Below are positions 16,378-25,401 of a DNA stretch of 34,237 nucleotides, piece after piece. How positions within the stretch are numbered: position 1 is the first letter of the stretch; each line of letters starts with the position of its first letter. The translations under genes and the position numbers were made by a program. The notes below the pieces were generated by a model. It searched no databases. It saw only the letters and a program-made list of their open reading frames with translations, and had not been told where the DNA came from. Origin of the DNA: Rhizobiales bacterium Ga0077548 (GTDB lineage: Bacteria > Pseudomonadota > Alphaproteobacteria > Rhizobiales > Xanthobacteraceae); the NCBI GenBank assembly GCA_001464215.1, contig LNEZ01000011.1, forward strand, positions 1-34,237, in the 5' to 3' direction.

Positions 16378-19045
16378 CTTGCAAAATCCTCTTCAGTTCC
16401 GGCTTACACGAGCCGCAATTCGTTCCGGCACGCAGCAGCAGGCCAATTTGCTCTACGTTATGGGCGCTCTTTGTTTCGACCGCGTTGCGGATTGCATTCA
16501 AGCCAACGCCGAAACAGGCGCAGATCAGGGGGCCAGTATCCGGCAAGCCATTCGCATTTCTTCCTGAGAGAAATAGTTTTCGTTCGTTAGTTTCGATGCG
16601 CTGCCGGGACAGCATCTGCTTCACTGCATCCCAAGTCACATGACTTTCGGCGGAACCTACAAAAAGCGAGAACGTCAGGCGCGTTCCTACCATATGGGCA
16701 ACGCGATAGACGCCGCGCTTTTCATCGGCATACTCGATAACCTCTGTACTGGATTCACGGTTTCGCGCCGCGTAATCGCGCCATGCTGCCAAACTTTCGT
16801 TTCCTGCGAAGAGCACACCCTCGCCGCCATCAAGCGTCACGCGCGTCCAGTATGCACTTTTCGGCAGACCGAACGGCGTGGAAGCAATCACGAATCCGAA
16901 CGCTGCGAACGTTACCGCTTCTATCGCAGCAGCAGTCGCTTTCGCTTCCGGTTGCCCTGAGAACGGGTCCGTCGCGGCGGCAACGAGGTCGCCTGTCCGG
17001 GTCATCGAAGTATTCGTCCTGCTCCAATGAATCGGCACGAAAAGCGAACCGCGTCTTTGGCCTTCGTCGATCTTCACACGAAAAACAGCAGACCCATGCG
17101 CGCTTCGCACGCGTGCGAAGCTGCTGTCTGTCAAAGAGAAACGACGCGCGTCATCGGGACTTACCTCGACGAACGGTTCCGGCAGGTGCTGTCCAAGACG
17201 AGGGCTCAATCCGGTCCGCGTCATGGTATGCCACTGGTCGCGAATACGTCCGGTGTTGAGGCGCAGCGGAAACTCTTCCGACGTTGCACCTTGAAGTTTC
17301 GGGATTTCCGGCGCTACGAACTTGGCCCGGCCGCTAGTGGTGTAAAAACCACCATTCTCGAAGAACCTTACTTTCGACTGCGTATCCTTCTGGCGGCGGG
17401 GCCAGATTACCGGCTCCAGTGCATCATAGGCCTCGTCATCGACCTTCTTCAACGCGCCGATGTCGAAATCGCGCGTTCCTTCGTTCTCGAATGCAGATAG
17501 TGCGGCGTGCTCGCGGAATATGTCCGCAGCGGATGAATAGGAGAACGCCTGCTCGAACCCCATACGGCAGGCAACGTCACTCACAATTTTCCAGTCCGGC
17601 TTTGCCTCGCCCGGCGCGACAAGAAATGCACGCTGCCGCGAAATGCGGCGTTCGGAATTTGTAACTGTTCCGTCCTTCTCTCCCCACGCAGCTGCAGGCA
17701 GCAGGATGTGCGCGCCGCTTGCCACCGTGTCGTTCGTGAGCACATTCTCGGAGACCACGAAGAGATCGAGTTTGCGCAACGCATCGGCAACGAAAGCCGC
17801 GCGCGGCAGCGACGCCGCCGGGTTCGTCGCCATCACCCAAAGCGCCTTCACCTCGCCACGCTCGATCGCCTCGAACATCTGTACGGCTTTGAGGCCCTCG
17901 CGCTTTGCCATCGCGCTTGCATTCCAGAAACGGCCGACGCGATCGATGTCGGCCGGGACAAAGTTCATGTGCGCCGCTAGCTGGTTTGCAAGACCTCCAA
18001 CCTCGCGCCCGCCCATCGCATTAGGCTGGCCGGTCAGCGAGAATGGCCCCATCCCTACGCGGCCAATACGTCCGGTTGCGAGATGACAGTTGATGATAGC
18101 GTTTGCCTTGTCGGTGCCTTGCGCGGACTGATTGACGCCTTGCGAGAACGCGGTGACCGTGCGCTTGGTTGCCCTGAACAGCTCGTAGAAAGAGAGAATA
18201 TCCTTGCGCAGCAATCCGGTTTGGTCTGCGACCGATTCAAGTGAGGGCGCGATCTCTCTCGCGCGTGCCAGCGCCTGCTCGAACCCCTCCGTGTGCGCCG
18301 ATATATATGCGAAGTCGAGCGTGTGACGGTCGGCAAGCTCTGCCAGCAGCCCGGAAAACAGTACGGTATCCATGCCGGGAGCGACGGCAAGAAAAAGATC
18401 GGCCTCTTCCGCAGTGGCGGTGCGTCTCGGGTCGATGACAACGAGTTTGGTGCCGCGGCGCGCTCTGCTCTCCATCATGCGGCGGAATAGAACCGGATGA
18501 CACCAGGCGGCGTTCGAACCAACGAGCACGATCAGATCGGCTTCGTCAAAGTCCTCGTATGAGCCGGGCACCGTATCCGCGCCGAAAGCACGCCGGTGTG
18601 CCGCGACCGAAGACGCCATGCAGAGCCGCGAATTCGTATCGACATTCGCGGAACCGATGAACCCTTTCATCAACTTGTTCGCGACGTAATAGTCTTCCGT
18701 GAGCAACTGGCCGGAAAGATAGAACGCGACCGCGTCAGGGCCGTGTTGTTCGATCGTCGCTTGTAAACCGTTCGCGACCTTATCGAGCGCGGCATCCCAA
18801 CTCGCACGCTGTAATACGCCTTCCGTGTCTCGCACCATTGGATGCAGAAGACGCGTCGAGAGCCCCAGCGTTTCGCCTAGTGCAGACCCTTTGGAGCAAA
18901 GCTTGCCGAAATTTGCGGGATGATCCGGATCGCCGGAAATCTCCGCACCGCCTAACCCGTCGGGGAGTGCCAGCACTCCACAACCCACGCCGCAATACGG
19001 GCAAGTCGTCCGTACCGACGCCTGAAGCGGTGCCCGCATATTCAT
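16352..19045 (-). CDS. nasA: Assimilatory nitrate reductase catalytic subunit (NasA/NasC type)
   Basis: A cytoplasmic molybdopterin enzyme, 897 aa, that reduces nitrate to nitrite. An N-terminal [4Fe-4S] site is formed by C15, C18, C22 and C50 (CPYCGVGC, LCSKG). The molybdopterin domains follow (TNSRLCMASSV, GVNQSAQGTDKANAI, GMGPFSLTGQPNAMGGREVGG region). The C-terminus carries a BFD-like [2Fe-2S] domain with C842, C844, C877 and C880, as in Klebsiella NasA, for electron entry. The start overlaps the flavoprotein stop (TGATG). No signal peptide, so it is the assimilatory and not the periplasmic form. The symbol nasC is used for the same enzyme in some species. Confidence 0.93.
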   Translation of the reverse strand: MNMRAPLQASVRTTCPYCGVGCGVLALPDGLGGAEISGDPDHPANFGKLCSKGSALGETLGLSTRLLHPMVRDTEGVLQRASWDAALDKVANGLQATIEQHGPDAVAFYLSGQLLTEDYYVANKLMKGFIGSANVDTNSRLCMASSVAAHRRAFGADTVPGSYEDFDEADLIVLVGSNAAWCHPVLFRRMMESRARRGTKLVVIDPRRTATAEEADLFLAVAPGMDTVLFSGLLAELADRHTLDFAYISAHTEGFEQALARAREIAPSLESVADQTGLLRKDILSFYELFRATKRTVTAFSQGVNQSAQGTDKANAIINCHLATGRIGRVGMGPFSLTGQPNAMGGREVGGLANQLAAHMNFVPADIDRVGRFWNASAMAKREGLKAVQMFEAIERGEVKALWVMATNPAASLPRAAFVADALRKLDLFVVSENVLTNDTVASGAHILLPAAAWGEKDGTVTNSERRISRQRAFLVAPGEAKPDWKIVSDVACRMGFEQAFSYSSAADIFREHAALSAFENEGTRDFDIGALKKVDDEAYDALEPVIWPRRQKDTQSKVRFFENGGFYTTSGRAKFVAPEIPKLQGATSEEFPLRLNTGRIRDQWHTMTRTGLSPRLGQHLPEPFVEVSPDDARRFSLTDSSFARVRSAHGSAVFRVKIDEGQRRGSLFVPIHWSRTNTSMTRTGDLVAAATDPFSGQPEAKATAAAIEAVTFAAFGFVIASTPFGLPKSAYWTRVTLDGGEGVLFAGNESLAAWRDYAARNRESSTEVIEYADEKRGVYRVAHMVGTRLTFSLFVGSAESHVTWDAVKQMLSRQRIETNERKLFLSGRNANGLPDTGPLICACFGVGLNAIRNAVETKSAHNVEQIGLLLRAGTNCGSCKPELKRILQDVRAPQTV

Positions 19046-20655
19046 CAGTACACATCCGACTGATAACGGCCCGCTTTCTTTAGCGCATTCAAATAGGCGA
19101 CAGCATCCTCTGCTGAGCGATTGCCGTGCTTGGAAAAAGTTTCAACCAGCACGCGCTCGACATCCTTCGCCATGCGCTTGGCGTCACCGCAGATATAGAA
19201 ATGCGCGCCGGCTTCTAACCAGGCGAACAGCTCGGCACCTTCCTCGCGCATACGATCCTGTACATAGATTTTCTCGTTGCCGTCGCGTGACCACGCGAGC
19301 GTGAGCCTAGTTAGCAGGCCGCTCGACTGCATGGCCGATAACTCATCCTGATAGAAGAAATCGCAATCGCTGCGCTGATGACCGAAGAAGAGCCAGTTGT
19401 TGCCTTTCGCGTTTGTTGCCATGCGCTCCTGCAGAAAGGCACGGAATGGCGCGACGCCGGTGCCGGGGCCGACCATGATGATCGGCGTATCGGGATTCTG
19501 CGGGAGACCGAAATTATGGGCGCGCTGGACATAAACCTTCAGCGCCCCGCCGGGCTCGATACCGTTCGCAAGATAATCCGAGGCGGTGCCGCGCCGCTCA
19601 CGCTCACCAATGACATAACGCACGAGATCGACGGTTAGCGATATCTTGCCGGGGTCGGCTTTCGGGCTTGAGGAGATCGAGTAGAGCCGAGGCTGGAGTG
19701 GTTCAAGCGCCTCGATAAAAACTTCCGGATCAGGCCGTATGCCCTCGAACTTTTTGACCGCAGCCAATACGTCGAGCGTTGCCGCGTCGCCGTCGGGGTC
19801 TTCTCCTGCGGCAAGCGCTTTGGATTTTTTCCGGCGTTCGCCGCCGACAAGTAGCGAAATCAACTGGAACAGCGAGTCCGGTGCGGGAGAAAGCGAAATA
19901 TCCTTGCACAAGACTTCACGCAGGGTCTTGCCGCCTATCTTCGCGTCAGGCCGCGCGCCGATCAGTGCGATCACGGCGTCCACAAGACCGGGATGATTTT
20001 CCGGGAAGATACCGAACGAGTCACCGGCTATATAATCGAGCCCGGTGCCGCCGAGATCGAATTCAACGTGATGGGTCCGCTTCTCAGACTTTGCGCCGTT
20101 CAAGAGATAACGTACCGAAAGCTTCGCGGTCATTGGATTGTCGCGCGAACGGCCGGGTACGCCGAGCGCCACTTCTTTCGTTGGCGTTTCCGCCAATGGG
20201 GCGACAGGCGCGGCATCGCCGAATTCTTCGAACAGCTTCTTCAGCATCCGGTTAGTTTCTTTGCCGCCCGGAACGCAAAGGTTGAGCCGTTCCTCTTTTC
20301 TCAGAAATAGCGCGTTGGAATAGTCTTCACAGTTATAGCCGCACTGCCCGCAATCCTGCTGCGCCATGGCCGCCATCATCTTGCGGCGAAGCGGCTTTGC
20401 TTCCGCGAGCTTCATGCGCTCGGAAATCGGCATGGTCTGGTCGTGCCACGGTGCTTCCCCGTCATCGCCGTCGTCGAGCGGACCTTTCGGCACATCCACC
20501 ATCAGACCTTTGGTCTGATCCTGGGTAAGCGCGGTCACCTGATCCAGCGAAACGAGTCCCGCGAAAAAACCGTTCAGCCAGGAGCGCTGCTCGTCGGAGA
20601 ACGGCGCGCTCTCCGGCACAATCATCGGCAGGATGGGTTGCGCGTTGACCGTCAT
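19045..20655 (-). CDS. CysJ-like NADPH/FAD flavoprotein with an added Fe-S motif, no flavodoxin domain
   Basis: A 536-aa protein. From about residue 175 it is a ferredoxin-NADP-reductase-type module like the C-terminal part of sulfite reductase alpha: RLYSISSS (FAD, 323-330), GPGTGVAPFRAF (NADPH, 396-407), YICGDA (487-492) and a terminal Tyr. The FMN-binding flavodoxin domain of CysJ is absent. Instead C102, C105, C109 and C127 (CGQCGYNCEDYS, then LNLC) resemble the RnfB-type 4Fe-4S motif (PF04060-like). It lies between the nitrite and nitrate reductase genes, overlapping nirA by 4 nt (ATGA). It probably passes NADPH electrons to nitrite reductase, although a role with sulfite is possible. 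Confidence 0.85.
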   Translation of the reverse strand: MTVNAQPILPMIVPESAPFSDEQRSWLNGFFAGLVSLDQVTALTQDQTKGLMVDVPKGPLDDGDDGEAPWHDQTMPISERMKLAEAKPLRRKMMAAMAQQDCGQCGYNCEDYSNALFLRKEERLNLCVPGGKETNRMLKKLFEEFGDAAPVAPLAETPTKEVALGVPGRSRDNPMTAKLSVRYLLNGAKSEKRTHHVEFDLGGTGLDYIAGDSFGIFPENHPGLVDAVIALIGARPDAKIGGKTLREVLCKDISLSPAPDSLFQLISLLVGGERRKKSKALAAGEDPDGDAATLDVLAAVKKFEGIRPDPEVFIEALEPLQPRLYSISSSPKADPGKISLTVDLVRYVIGERERRGTASDYLANGIEPGGALKVYVQRAHNFGLPQNPDTPIIMVGPGTGVAPFRAFLQERMATNAKGNNWLFFGHQRSDCDFFYQDELSAMQSSGLLTRLTLAWSRDGNEKIYVQDRMREEGAELFAWLEAGAHFYICGDAKRMAKDVERVLVETFSKHGNRSAEDAVAYLNALKKAGRYQSDVY

Positions 20656-22412
20656 TCCGCGGTCTCCGCATCGAAGATTTGCTGTAACACCTCGACTTCA
20701 TGACGCTTGGAGAATGCAAGGAAAGTTTCCTCCTTGCTATTTCGCTTCGCGACGAAGCCTTTGAGCATCTTCTCAACCATGCGCGGCGCTTCGTCTGCTT
20801 TCACGTCACGATAGATTTCACGGCCAATGGCGGCTTCCTCTCCGAAGCCGCCGCCGACATAGATGTGATACCCCTCGACAGTCTCGCCTTCGCTGCCGGT
20901 TTCGACCCGCGCGCCAAGCAAACCGATGTCGCCGATGTAATGCTGCGCGCAGGAGTGATGACATCCGGTGAGATGGATGTTCACCGGACCGTCGAGCAGC
21001 ACGCGCGCTTCGCAATAATCGGCAATCGCGGCAGCGTGGCCCTTGGTGTCGGAGGCGGCAAAGCGGCAACCGGTGTTGCCGGTACAGGCAACAAGACCCG
21101 CGCGCACCGAGGCCGCCTTCGTGGTCAGGCCGAGCTTCTCGATCTCCGCTTCCACGACGGCCACCTTCTCATGCGGCACGCCGGAGATGAGCAGGTTCTG
21201 CCAAACCGTCAGGCGAATATCGCCGTCGCCGATTTCATTCGAAAGCCTGGCCAGGCCGCGCATCTGATCAGCGGTAATTTTCCCGACTGGCAGAACGACA
21301 CCAATCCAATGCAACCCTTTCTGCTTCTGTTCATGCACCCCGATATGTGCGAGGCGGTCGAACGGTATCCGTGGCTTGATCGCGCCTACTGGCGCGCGAA
21401 CCAGCTTCGCGCCGAGTTTTTCCTCGACCACCGCGAGGTATTTCTCGAAACCCCAAGCGTCCAGAACATATTTCAACCGCGCCTTGAGACGATTGGTGCG
21501 GTCGCCGTGATCGATGAACACACGCACGATGGCGTCGGCAACCTTCCCCGCGTCCGCGGGCTTCACGATCACGCCGGTGTCGCGCGCGAAGTCTCTATGG
21601 CCGGTGATACCGCCAAGCGCGAGACGAAACCACACACCCGCTTCGATGCCGAAACCATCCTGCACTTCGACCGCCTGAAAGCCGATGTCGTTGGTATCTT
21701 CGAGTACCGGGATGATCCCAGCGCCATCGAAGGCAACATTGAACTTGCGCGGCAGGCCATACAGACCGCGGTCGTTCAGAATGCGGTGATGCCATTCGCG
21801 TGCATAAGGCCGCGTATCAAGCAACTCCTGCGGATCGATCCCAGCGGTCGGCGTACCGGTGACATTGCGGATGTTGTCGGCACCCGAGCCTTTGGTGGCT
21901 AAACCGAGATCGACGATCTCCTCGATCAGCGCCGGGCCGTGCGCGGCCGCGATCTCGCGGATCTGCAAGTTTGCGCGCGTCGTCACGTGCGAGTAACCGC
22001 CGCCACGGCGCTCGGCGATACCGGCAAGGCCCGCGAACTGCCACGCTTTCAGAATTCCGTTTGCGATGCGCAAGCGGCACATGAAGAAGTCCTGTGCCGG
22101 CGCGACATAGAACAAGCCATGATACTTCCAGCGGAAGATGTCCTGCCCCTTCGGATAGCTGCCGCCCTCGGCTTGATCCTTGAGCCGCGCATAGGCATCG
22201 AAAGCATTTTCCTCACGCTTGCCCTTTTCTTCCGCCGCGAGCTTCTTTCCCTCTCCTTCAAAGCGTGCCTGTGCGGCAAAGTGCGCGGCATCGGGACCGG
22301 AGGGTGCGGCCGCCCCGTACGAATTGACGCCGCGCGCTGCACGCGCGGTTTGCAGGCCGGAAGCGAAGCCTTCGAGAAATCGCTTTTGCTCGGGATTGAA
22401 ATCGGAGGACAT
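20652..22412 (-). CDS. nirA: NirA-type siroheme nitrite (or sulfite) reductase
   Basis: A 586-aa cytoplasmic enzyme expected to reduce nitrite to ammonium by six electrons. The siroheme/[4Fe-4S] ligands are C443, C449 (CTGNTGC) and C484, C488 (CHHSC). Two nitrite/sulfite reductase half-domains are visible, with DIRLTVWQNLLISG before the second. The N-terminus has an extra segment (FNPEQKRFLEGFASGL, 6-21) also found in altered form at the start of the next protein. ATG 22412 abuts the preceding stop and has AGGAGG upstream. The cluster setting (nrt, nasA, cysG) supports nitrite over sulfite as substrate. Confidence 0.9.
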   Translation of the reverse strand: MSSDFNPEQKRFLEGFASGLQTARAARGVNSYGAAAPSGPDAAHFAAQARFEGEGKKLAAEEKGKREENAFDAYARLKDQAEGGSYPKGQDIFRWKYHGLFYVAPAQDFFMCRLRIANGILKAWQFAGLAGIAERRGGGYSHVTTRANLQIREIAAAHGPALIEEIVDLGLATKGSGADNIRNVTGTPTAGIDPQELLDTRPYAREWHHRILNDRGLYGLPRKFNVAFDGAGIIPVLEDTNDIGFQAVEVQDGFGIEAGVWFRLALGGITGHRDFARDTGVIVKPADAGKVADAIVRVFIDHGDRTNRLKARLKYVLDAWGFEKYLAVVEEKLGAKLVRAPVGAIKPRIPFDRLAHIGVHEQKQKGLHWIGVVLPVGKITADQMRGLARLSNEIGDGDIRLTVWQNLLISGVPHEKVAVVEAEIEKLGLTTKAASVRAGLVACTGNTGCRFAASDTKGHAAAIADYCEARVLLDGPVNIHLTGCHHSCAQHYIGDIGLLGARVETGSEGETVEGYHIYVGGGFGEEAAIGREIYRDVKADEAPRMVEKMLKGFVAKRNSKEETFLAFSKRHEVEVLQQIFDAETAE

Positions 22413-23627
22413 CTAGGCGGCCTCCTGCGTCGCAAGCGCGCGGCCGAATGCCAATCCGTTGCGAAACGCGCTCACGGATTCGCCGGAGCGGATCAAATCC
22501 AGATACCAGTGCCCGTCGCTGGTATCGCCAAATAATACCGCGCCTGCGAGCTTGTCGCCGCGCAGCAGGAGCTTCCGGTAAATCCCCATCGACGGATCGC
22601 GAAGCAGGATCGGTTCACAATCGGCCCCGCCGGTGATTTCGCCAGCCGAGAATAAGGAGATTCCGGTTACCTTCAGATTGGTCGAAAATTTCTTCGGAGC
22701 AAACGCTGCCACTTCATCAGACAAGGTAAGCGCAACGGTCGCAGCCATTTCGTAAAGCGGCTCGACGAACCCGTAGCAACGACTGTCATGTTCCGCACAT
22801 TCCCCGACCGCGAGAATATCCGGATCGGAGGTCTGCATCCGATTATCGACAACGATCCCGCGTTCGACATGAAGTCCGGCGTCGACTGCGATACGGGTTT
22901 CCGGACGAATGCCGGCGGCCATGACGACAAGATCGGCCGAGTAGATCGTACCGTCGTCAAGCAGCACGGCCTCGGCGCGCTTATGACCGAGAATTGCTTT
23001 CGTCTGCGCACGGCAATGCACTTTGATGCCGCGGCGCTCAAGCTCATTCTGCAAAAGCAGGCCAGCCGCCGGATCTAGTTGCAACTCCATCAGGTGCCCC
23101 ATGAGATGAAGCACAACGACTTCCATGCCCCGCTTCTGGAGCGCTGCCGCGGCCTCAAGGCCAAGCAAGCCACCTCCGATCACAACCGCCTTCGCATTTG
23201 GCCGCGAAGCAGCGGCAAGCATGACTTCGACATCGTCGAGATCTCGAAACGTCACGACGCCACGGAGATCCTTGCCGACGACTGGAAGAATAAAAGGCGC
23301 GGAGCCGGTCGCGATTACCAGCTTGTCGTAAGGCGTCTCACCAAGCCGTGAGCTCACTACCTTCCGGCTGCGATCGATCTTCGTGACTGCTTCGCCGAAA
23401 CGGCAGACAATTTTTCGCTCCGCGTACCATTCTTTGTTGTGGGTAAGGATTCCATCAATAGTCTCTTCGCCTGCGAGCACGGGCGAAAGCATGATGCGGT
23501 TATAGTTCCCGTGCGGCTCGGCACCGAAGAGCGTGACATCGTATCGGCCGGGAGCAGCATCGAGCAGACGCTCAAGCATTCTGCCTGACGCCATCCCGCT
23601 TCCTACGATGACAAGACGCTGCTTCAT
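22413..23627 (-). CDS. NAD(P)H/FAD-dependent oxidoreductase, NasB/NirB N-terminal-like
   Basis: A 404-aa pyridine-nucleotide-disulfide-type oxidoreductase. The FAD motif is VIVGSGMASGRMLE (6-19), the NAD(P) motif is VIGGGLLGLEAAAAL, and the second FAD motif is DILAVGECAEH. The order and the NYNRIMLSPVLAGE segment match the N-terminal part of NirB and the NasB electron donor of assimilatory nitrate reductases, without the siroheme half. It probably feeds NADH electrons to the BFD-like domain of the nitrate reductase encoded two genes downstream. It lies between the transporter ATPase and nirA. Confidence 0.88.
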   Translation of the reverse strand: MKQRLVIVGSGMASGRMLERLLDAAPGRYDVTLFGAEPHGNYNRIMLSPVLAGEETIDGILTHNKEWYAERKIVCRFGEAVTKIDRSRKVVSSRLGETPYDKLVIATGSAPFILPVVGKDLRGVVTFRDLDDVEVMLAAASRPNAKAVVIGGGLLGLEAAAALQKRGMEVVVLHLMGHLMELQLDPAAGLLLQNELERRGIKVHCRAQTKAILGHKRAEAVLLDDGTIYSADLVVMAAGIRPETRIAVDAGLHVERGIVVDNRMQTSDPDILAVGECAEHDSRCYGFVEPLYEMAATVALTLSDEVAAFAPKKFSTNLKVTGISLFSAGEITGGADCEPILLRDPSMGIYRKLLLRGDKLAGAVLFGDTSDGHWYLDLIRSGESVSAFRNGLAFGRALATQEAA

Positions 23628-23646
23628 CTTGCGCCGACCTTCCGAA

Positions 23647-24435
23647 TTACGCCGCTTCGACGTAGCGGTGCCGCTCGTAGAGGAACTTCAACACCGCGGT
23701 ACGGCATTTGATGTAAGCCGGGTCGGAGACCAGATCGAGGCGCTTGCGCGGGTGTGCAAGCGGCACTTCGAGTACTTCGCCGATCTTTGCCGCCGGACCG
23801 TTCGTCATCATGACGATGCGATCCGAAAGCAGCACGGCCTCATCGACATCGTGCGTAATCATCATGACGGTGTTACCTAGCTTCTGATGCAACGCCATCA
23901 CCGTTTCCTGTAAGTTCGCGCGCGTCAGCGCATCGAGCGCGCCGAACGGCTCGTCCAACAGCAGCACCTTCGGCTCCATCGCTAGCGCGCGAGCGATGCC
24001 GACACGTTGCTTCATGCCGCCGGAGATTTCCGAAGGGCGTTTGTCTTTCGCGTGCACCATCTGCACAAGATCGAGATTATGCAGCGTCCAGGCATCGCGC
24101 TCGGCGCGCGATTTGGTTTTACGAAACACCTTGTCGACTGCGAGCCTCACGTTGTCATAGACCGTGAGCCACGGCAGCAGCGAATGGTTCTGAAACACGA
24201 CCGCACGGTCGGGCCCTGGCGTATCCACCTGCCTGCCCTCGAGGATTACGCCGCCGTTGGTTGTATCCGTCAATCCGGCGACAATATTGAGCAAGGTCGA
24301 CTTGCCGCAACCGGAATGACCGATGATGGAAACATACTCGCCCTTCGCAACATCCAGCGTGATGCCACGCAGAACTTCGGTCGATTGCGAACCGCGCTGG
24401 AAGGTTTTGTCGACGTGATCGATCTTGAGATACAT
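23647..24435 (-). CDS. nrtC: Nitrate ABC transporter ATP-binding protein (NrtC/NrtD-like)
   Basis: A 262-aa ATPase of the nitrate/sulfonate/taurine group. Walker A GHSGCGKST, signature SGGMKQRVGIARAL, Walker B VLLLDEPFGALDALTR and H-loop ITHD are intact. It is a single-domain form without the NrtA-like extension of cyanobacterial NrtC, so it equals NrtD in length. ATG 24435 follows a perfect AAGGAG; the open frame to 24543 overlaps nrtB and is not used. It energises uptake of nitrate together with nrtB and nrtA, and starts 10 bp after nrtB. Confidence 0.92.
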   Translation of the reverse strand: MYLKIDHVDKTFQRGSQSTEVLRGITLDVAKGEYVSIIGHSGCGKSTLLNIVAGLTDTTNGGVILEGRQVDTPGPDRAVVFQNHSLLPWLTVYDNVRLAVDKVFRKTKSRAERDAWTLHNLDLVQMVHAKDKRPSEISGGMKQRVGIARALAMEPKVLLLDEPFGALDALTRANLQETVMALHQKLGNTVMMITHDVDEAVLLSDRIVMMTNGPAAKIGEVLEVPLAHPRKRLDLVSDPAYIKCRTAVLKFLYERHRYVEAA

Positions 24436-24445
24436 CGCTTGCTCC

Positions 24446-25342
24446 TTATGACTTCGCAGTGCCGCGGGTGACGATAGTGGAAACGCCGGCAACGAGACGA
24501 TCGAGTACGAAGCCGACGACGCCGATATAAATGAGCGCAACAACGATGTCGGACAGCCGCGAGGAATTCCACGCGTCCCAGATGAAGAAGCCGATGCCGA
24601 CGCCGCCGGTCAGCATTTCGGCAGCGACAATCGCAAGCCACGACAGACCGACACCGATGCGAAGTCCGGTGAAGATGTAGGGCGCTGCCGACGGCACCAT
24701 GATCTTGTAGAAATATTCTATCGGGTTCAGTTGCAGGACGAGCGCCACGTTGCGGTAGTCCTGCGGGATGTTTCTGATGCCGACCGCAGTATTGATGATG
24801 ACCGGCCAGATCGCAGTGATGAAGATCACGAAGATCGCCGACGGATTGGCGTCACGGAAAGCCGCGAGCGAAAGCGGCAACCAAGCGAGCGGCGGTACGG
24901 TGCGAAGCACCTGAAAGATCGGGTCCAGCCCGCGCATGGCCCAGGTCGATTGCCCGACAATCGCGCCGAGCAGAATGCCGACGACCGCAGCCAAACCGAA
25001 GCCGTAAGCCACACGCGTCAGCGAGGTCAGCACTCGCCACCCGAGGCCGATATCCTGCGGGCCCGCGACGAAGAACGGATCGACGATGAGATCCTTGGAG
25101 TCCTGCCAGATTTTCAAGGGTGATGGCAACGAAGCCTTCGGGCTGTTCGTCATGAACTGCCAGACGACGAGGATCAACACGAGCACGAGTAGCGGCGGCA
25201 CTACGCGCACTGCAATCTCGCCCAAAACCGGTACCACACGCGACAGAAGCGGCTTACCCGGCGCCGGCGGCATCGGCAGCACTCCGGCTGTCGCCTGCGG
25301 CAGCGCCACGACGTTATCGGTATTTCGGACTGGCATATTCAT
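24446..25342 (-). CDS. nrtB: Nitrate ABC transporter permease (NrtB)
   Basis: A 298-aa inner-membrane protein of the nitrate/taurine permease group. A first helix (IAVRVVPPLLVLVLILVVWQ) is followed by a periplasmic stretch with FFVAGPQDIGLGWRV and further helices, including WPVIINTAVGIRNIPQDYR, a typical NrtB sequence, and SAAPYIFTGLRIGVGLSW in the ATPase-contact region. ATG 25342 has GGGAG upstream; the longer open frame to 25552 overlaps nrtA and is rejected. It lies 59 bp downstream of nrtA in the same operon. Confidence 0.93.
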   Translation of the reverse strand: MNMPVRNTDNVVALPQATAGVLPMPPAPGKPLLSRVVPVLGEIAVRVVPPLLVLVLILVVWQFMTNSPKASLPSPLKIWQDSKDLIVDPFFVAGPQDIGLGWRVLTSLTRVAYGFGLAAVVGILLGAIVGQSTWAMRGLDPIFQVLRTVPPLAWLPLSLAAFRDANPSAIFVIFITAIWPVIINTAVGIRNIPQDYRNVALVLQLNPIEYFYKIMVPSAAPYIFTGLRIGVGLSWLAIVAAEMLTGGVGIGFFIWDAWNSSRLSDIVVALIYIGVVGFVLDRLVAGVSTIVTRGTAKS

Positions 25343-25401
25343 CGTGAAATCTCCCAAAGAGTTGGGGCTGCGGCGTCCCGCAGCCCGTTCGTTTGTTCTG
25401 C

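Noticed and set aside
20700-21902. 400-aa plus-strand open frame
   Set aside because: Antisense to nirA, whose cysteine motifs and operon coupling are clear.
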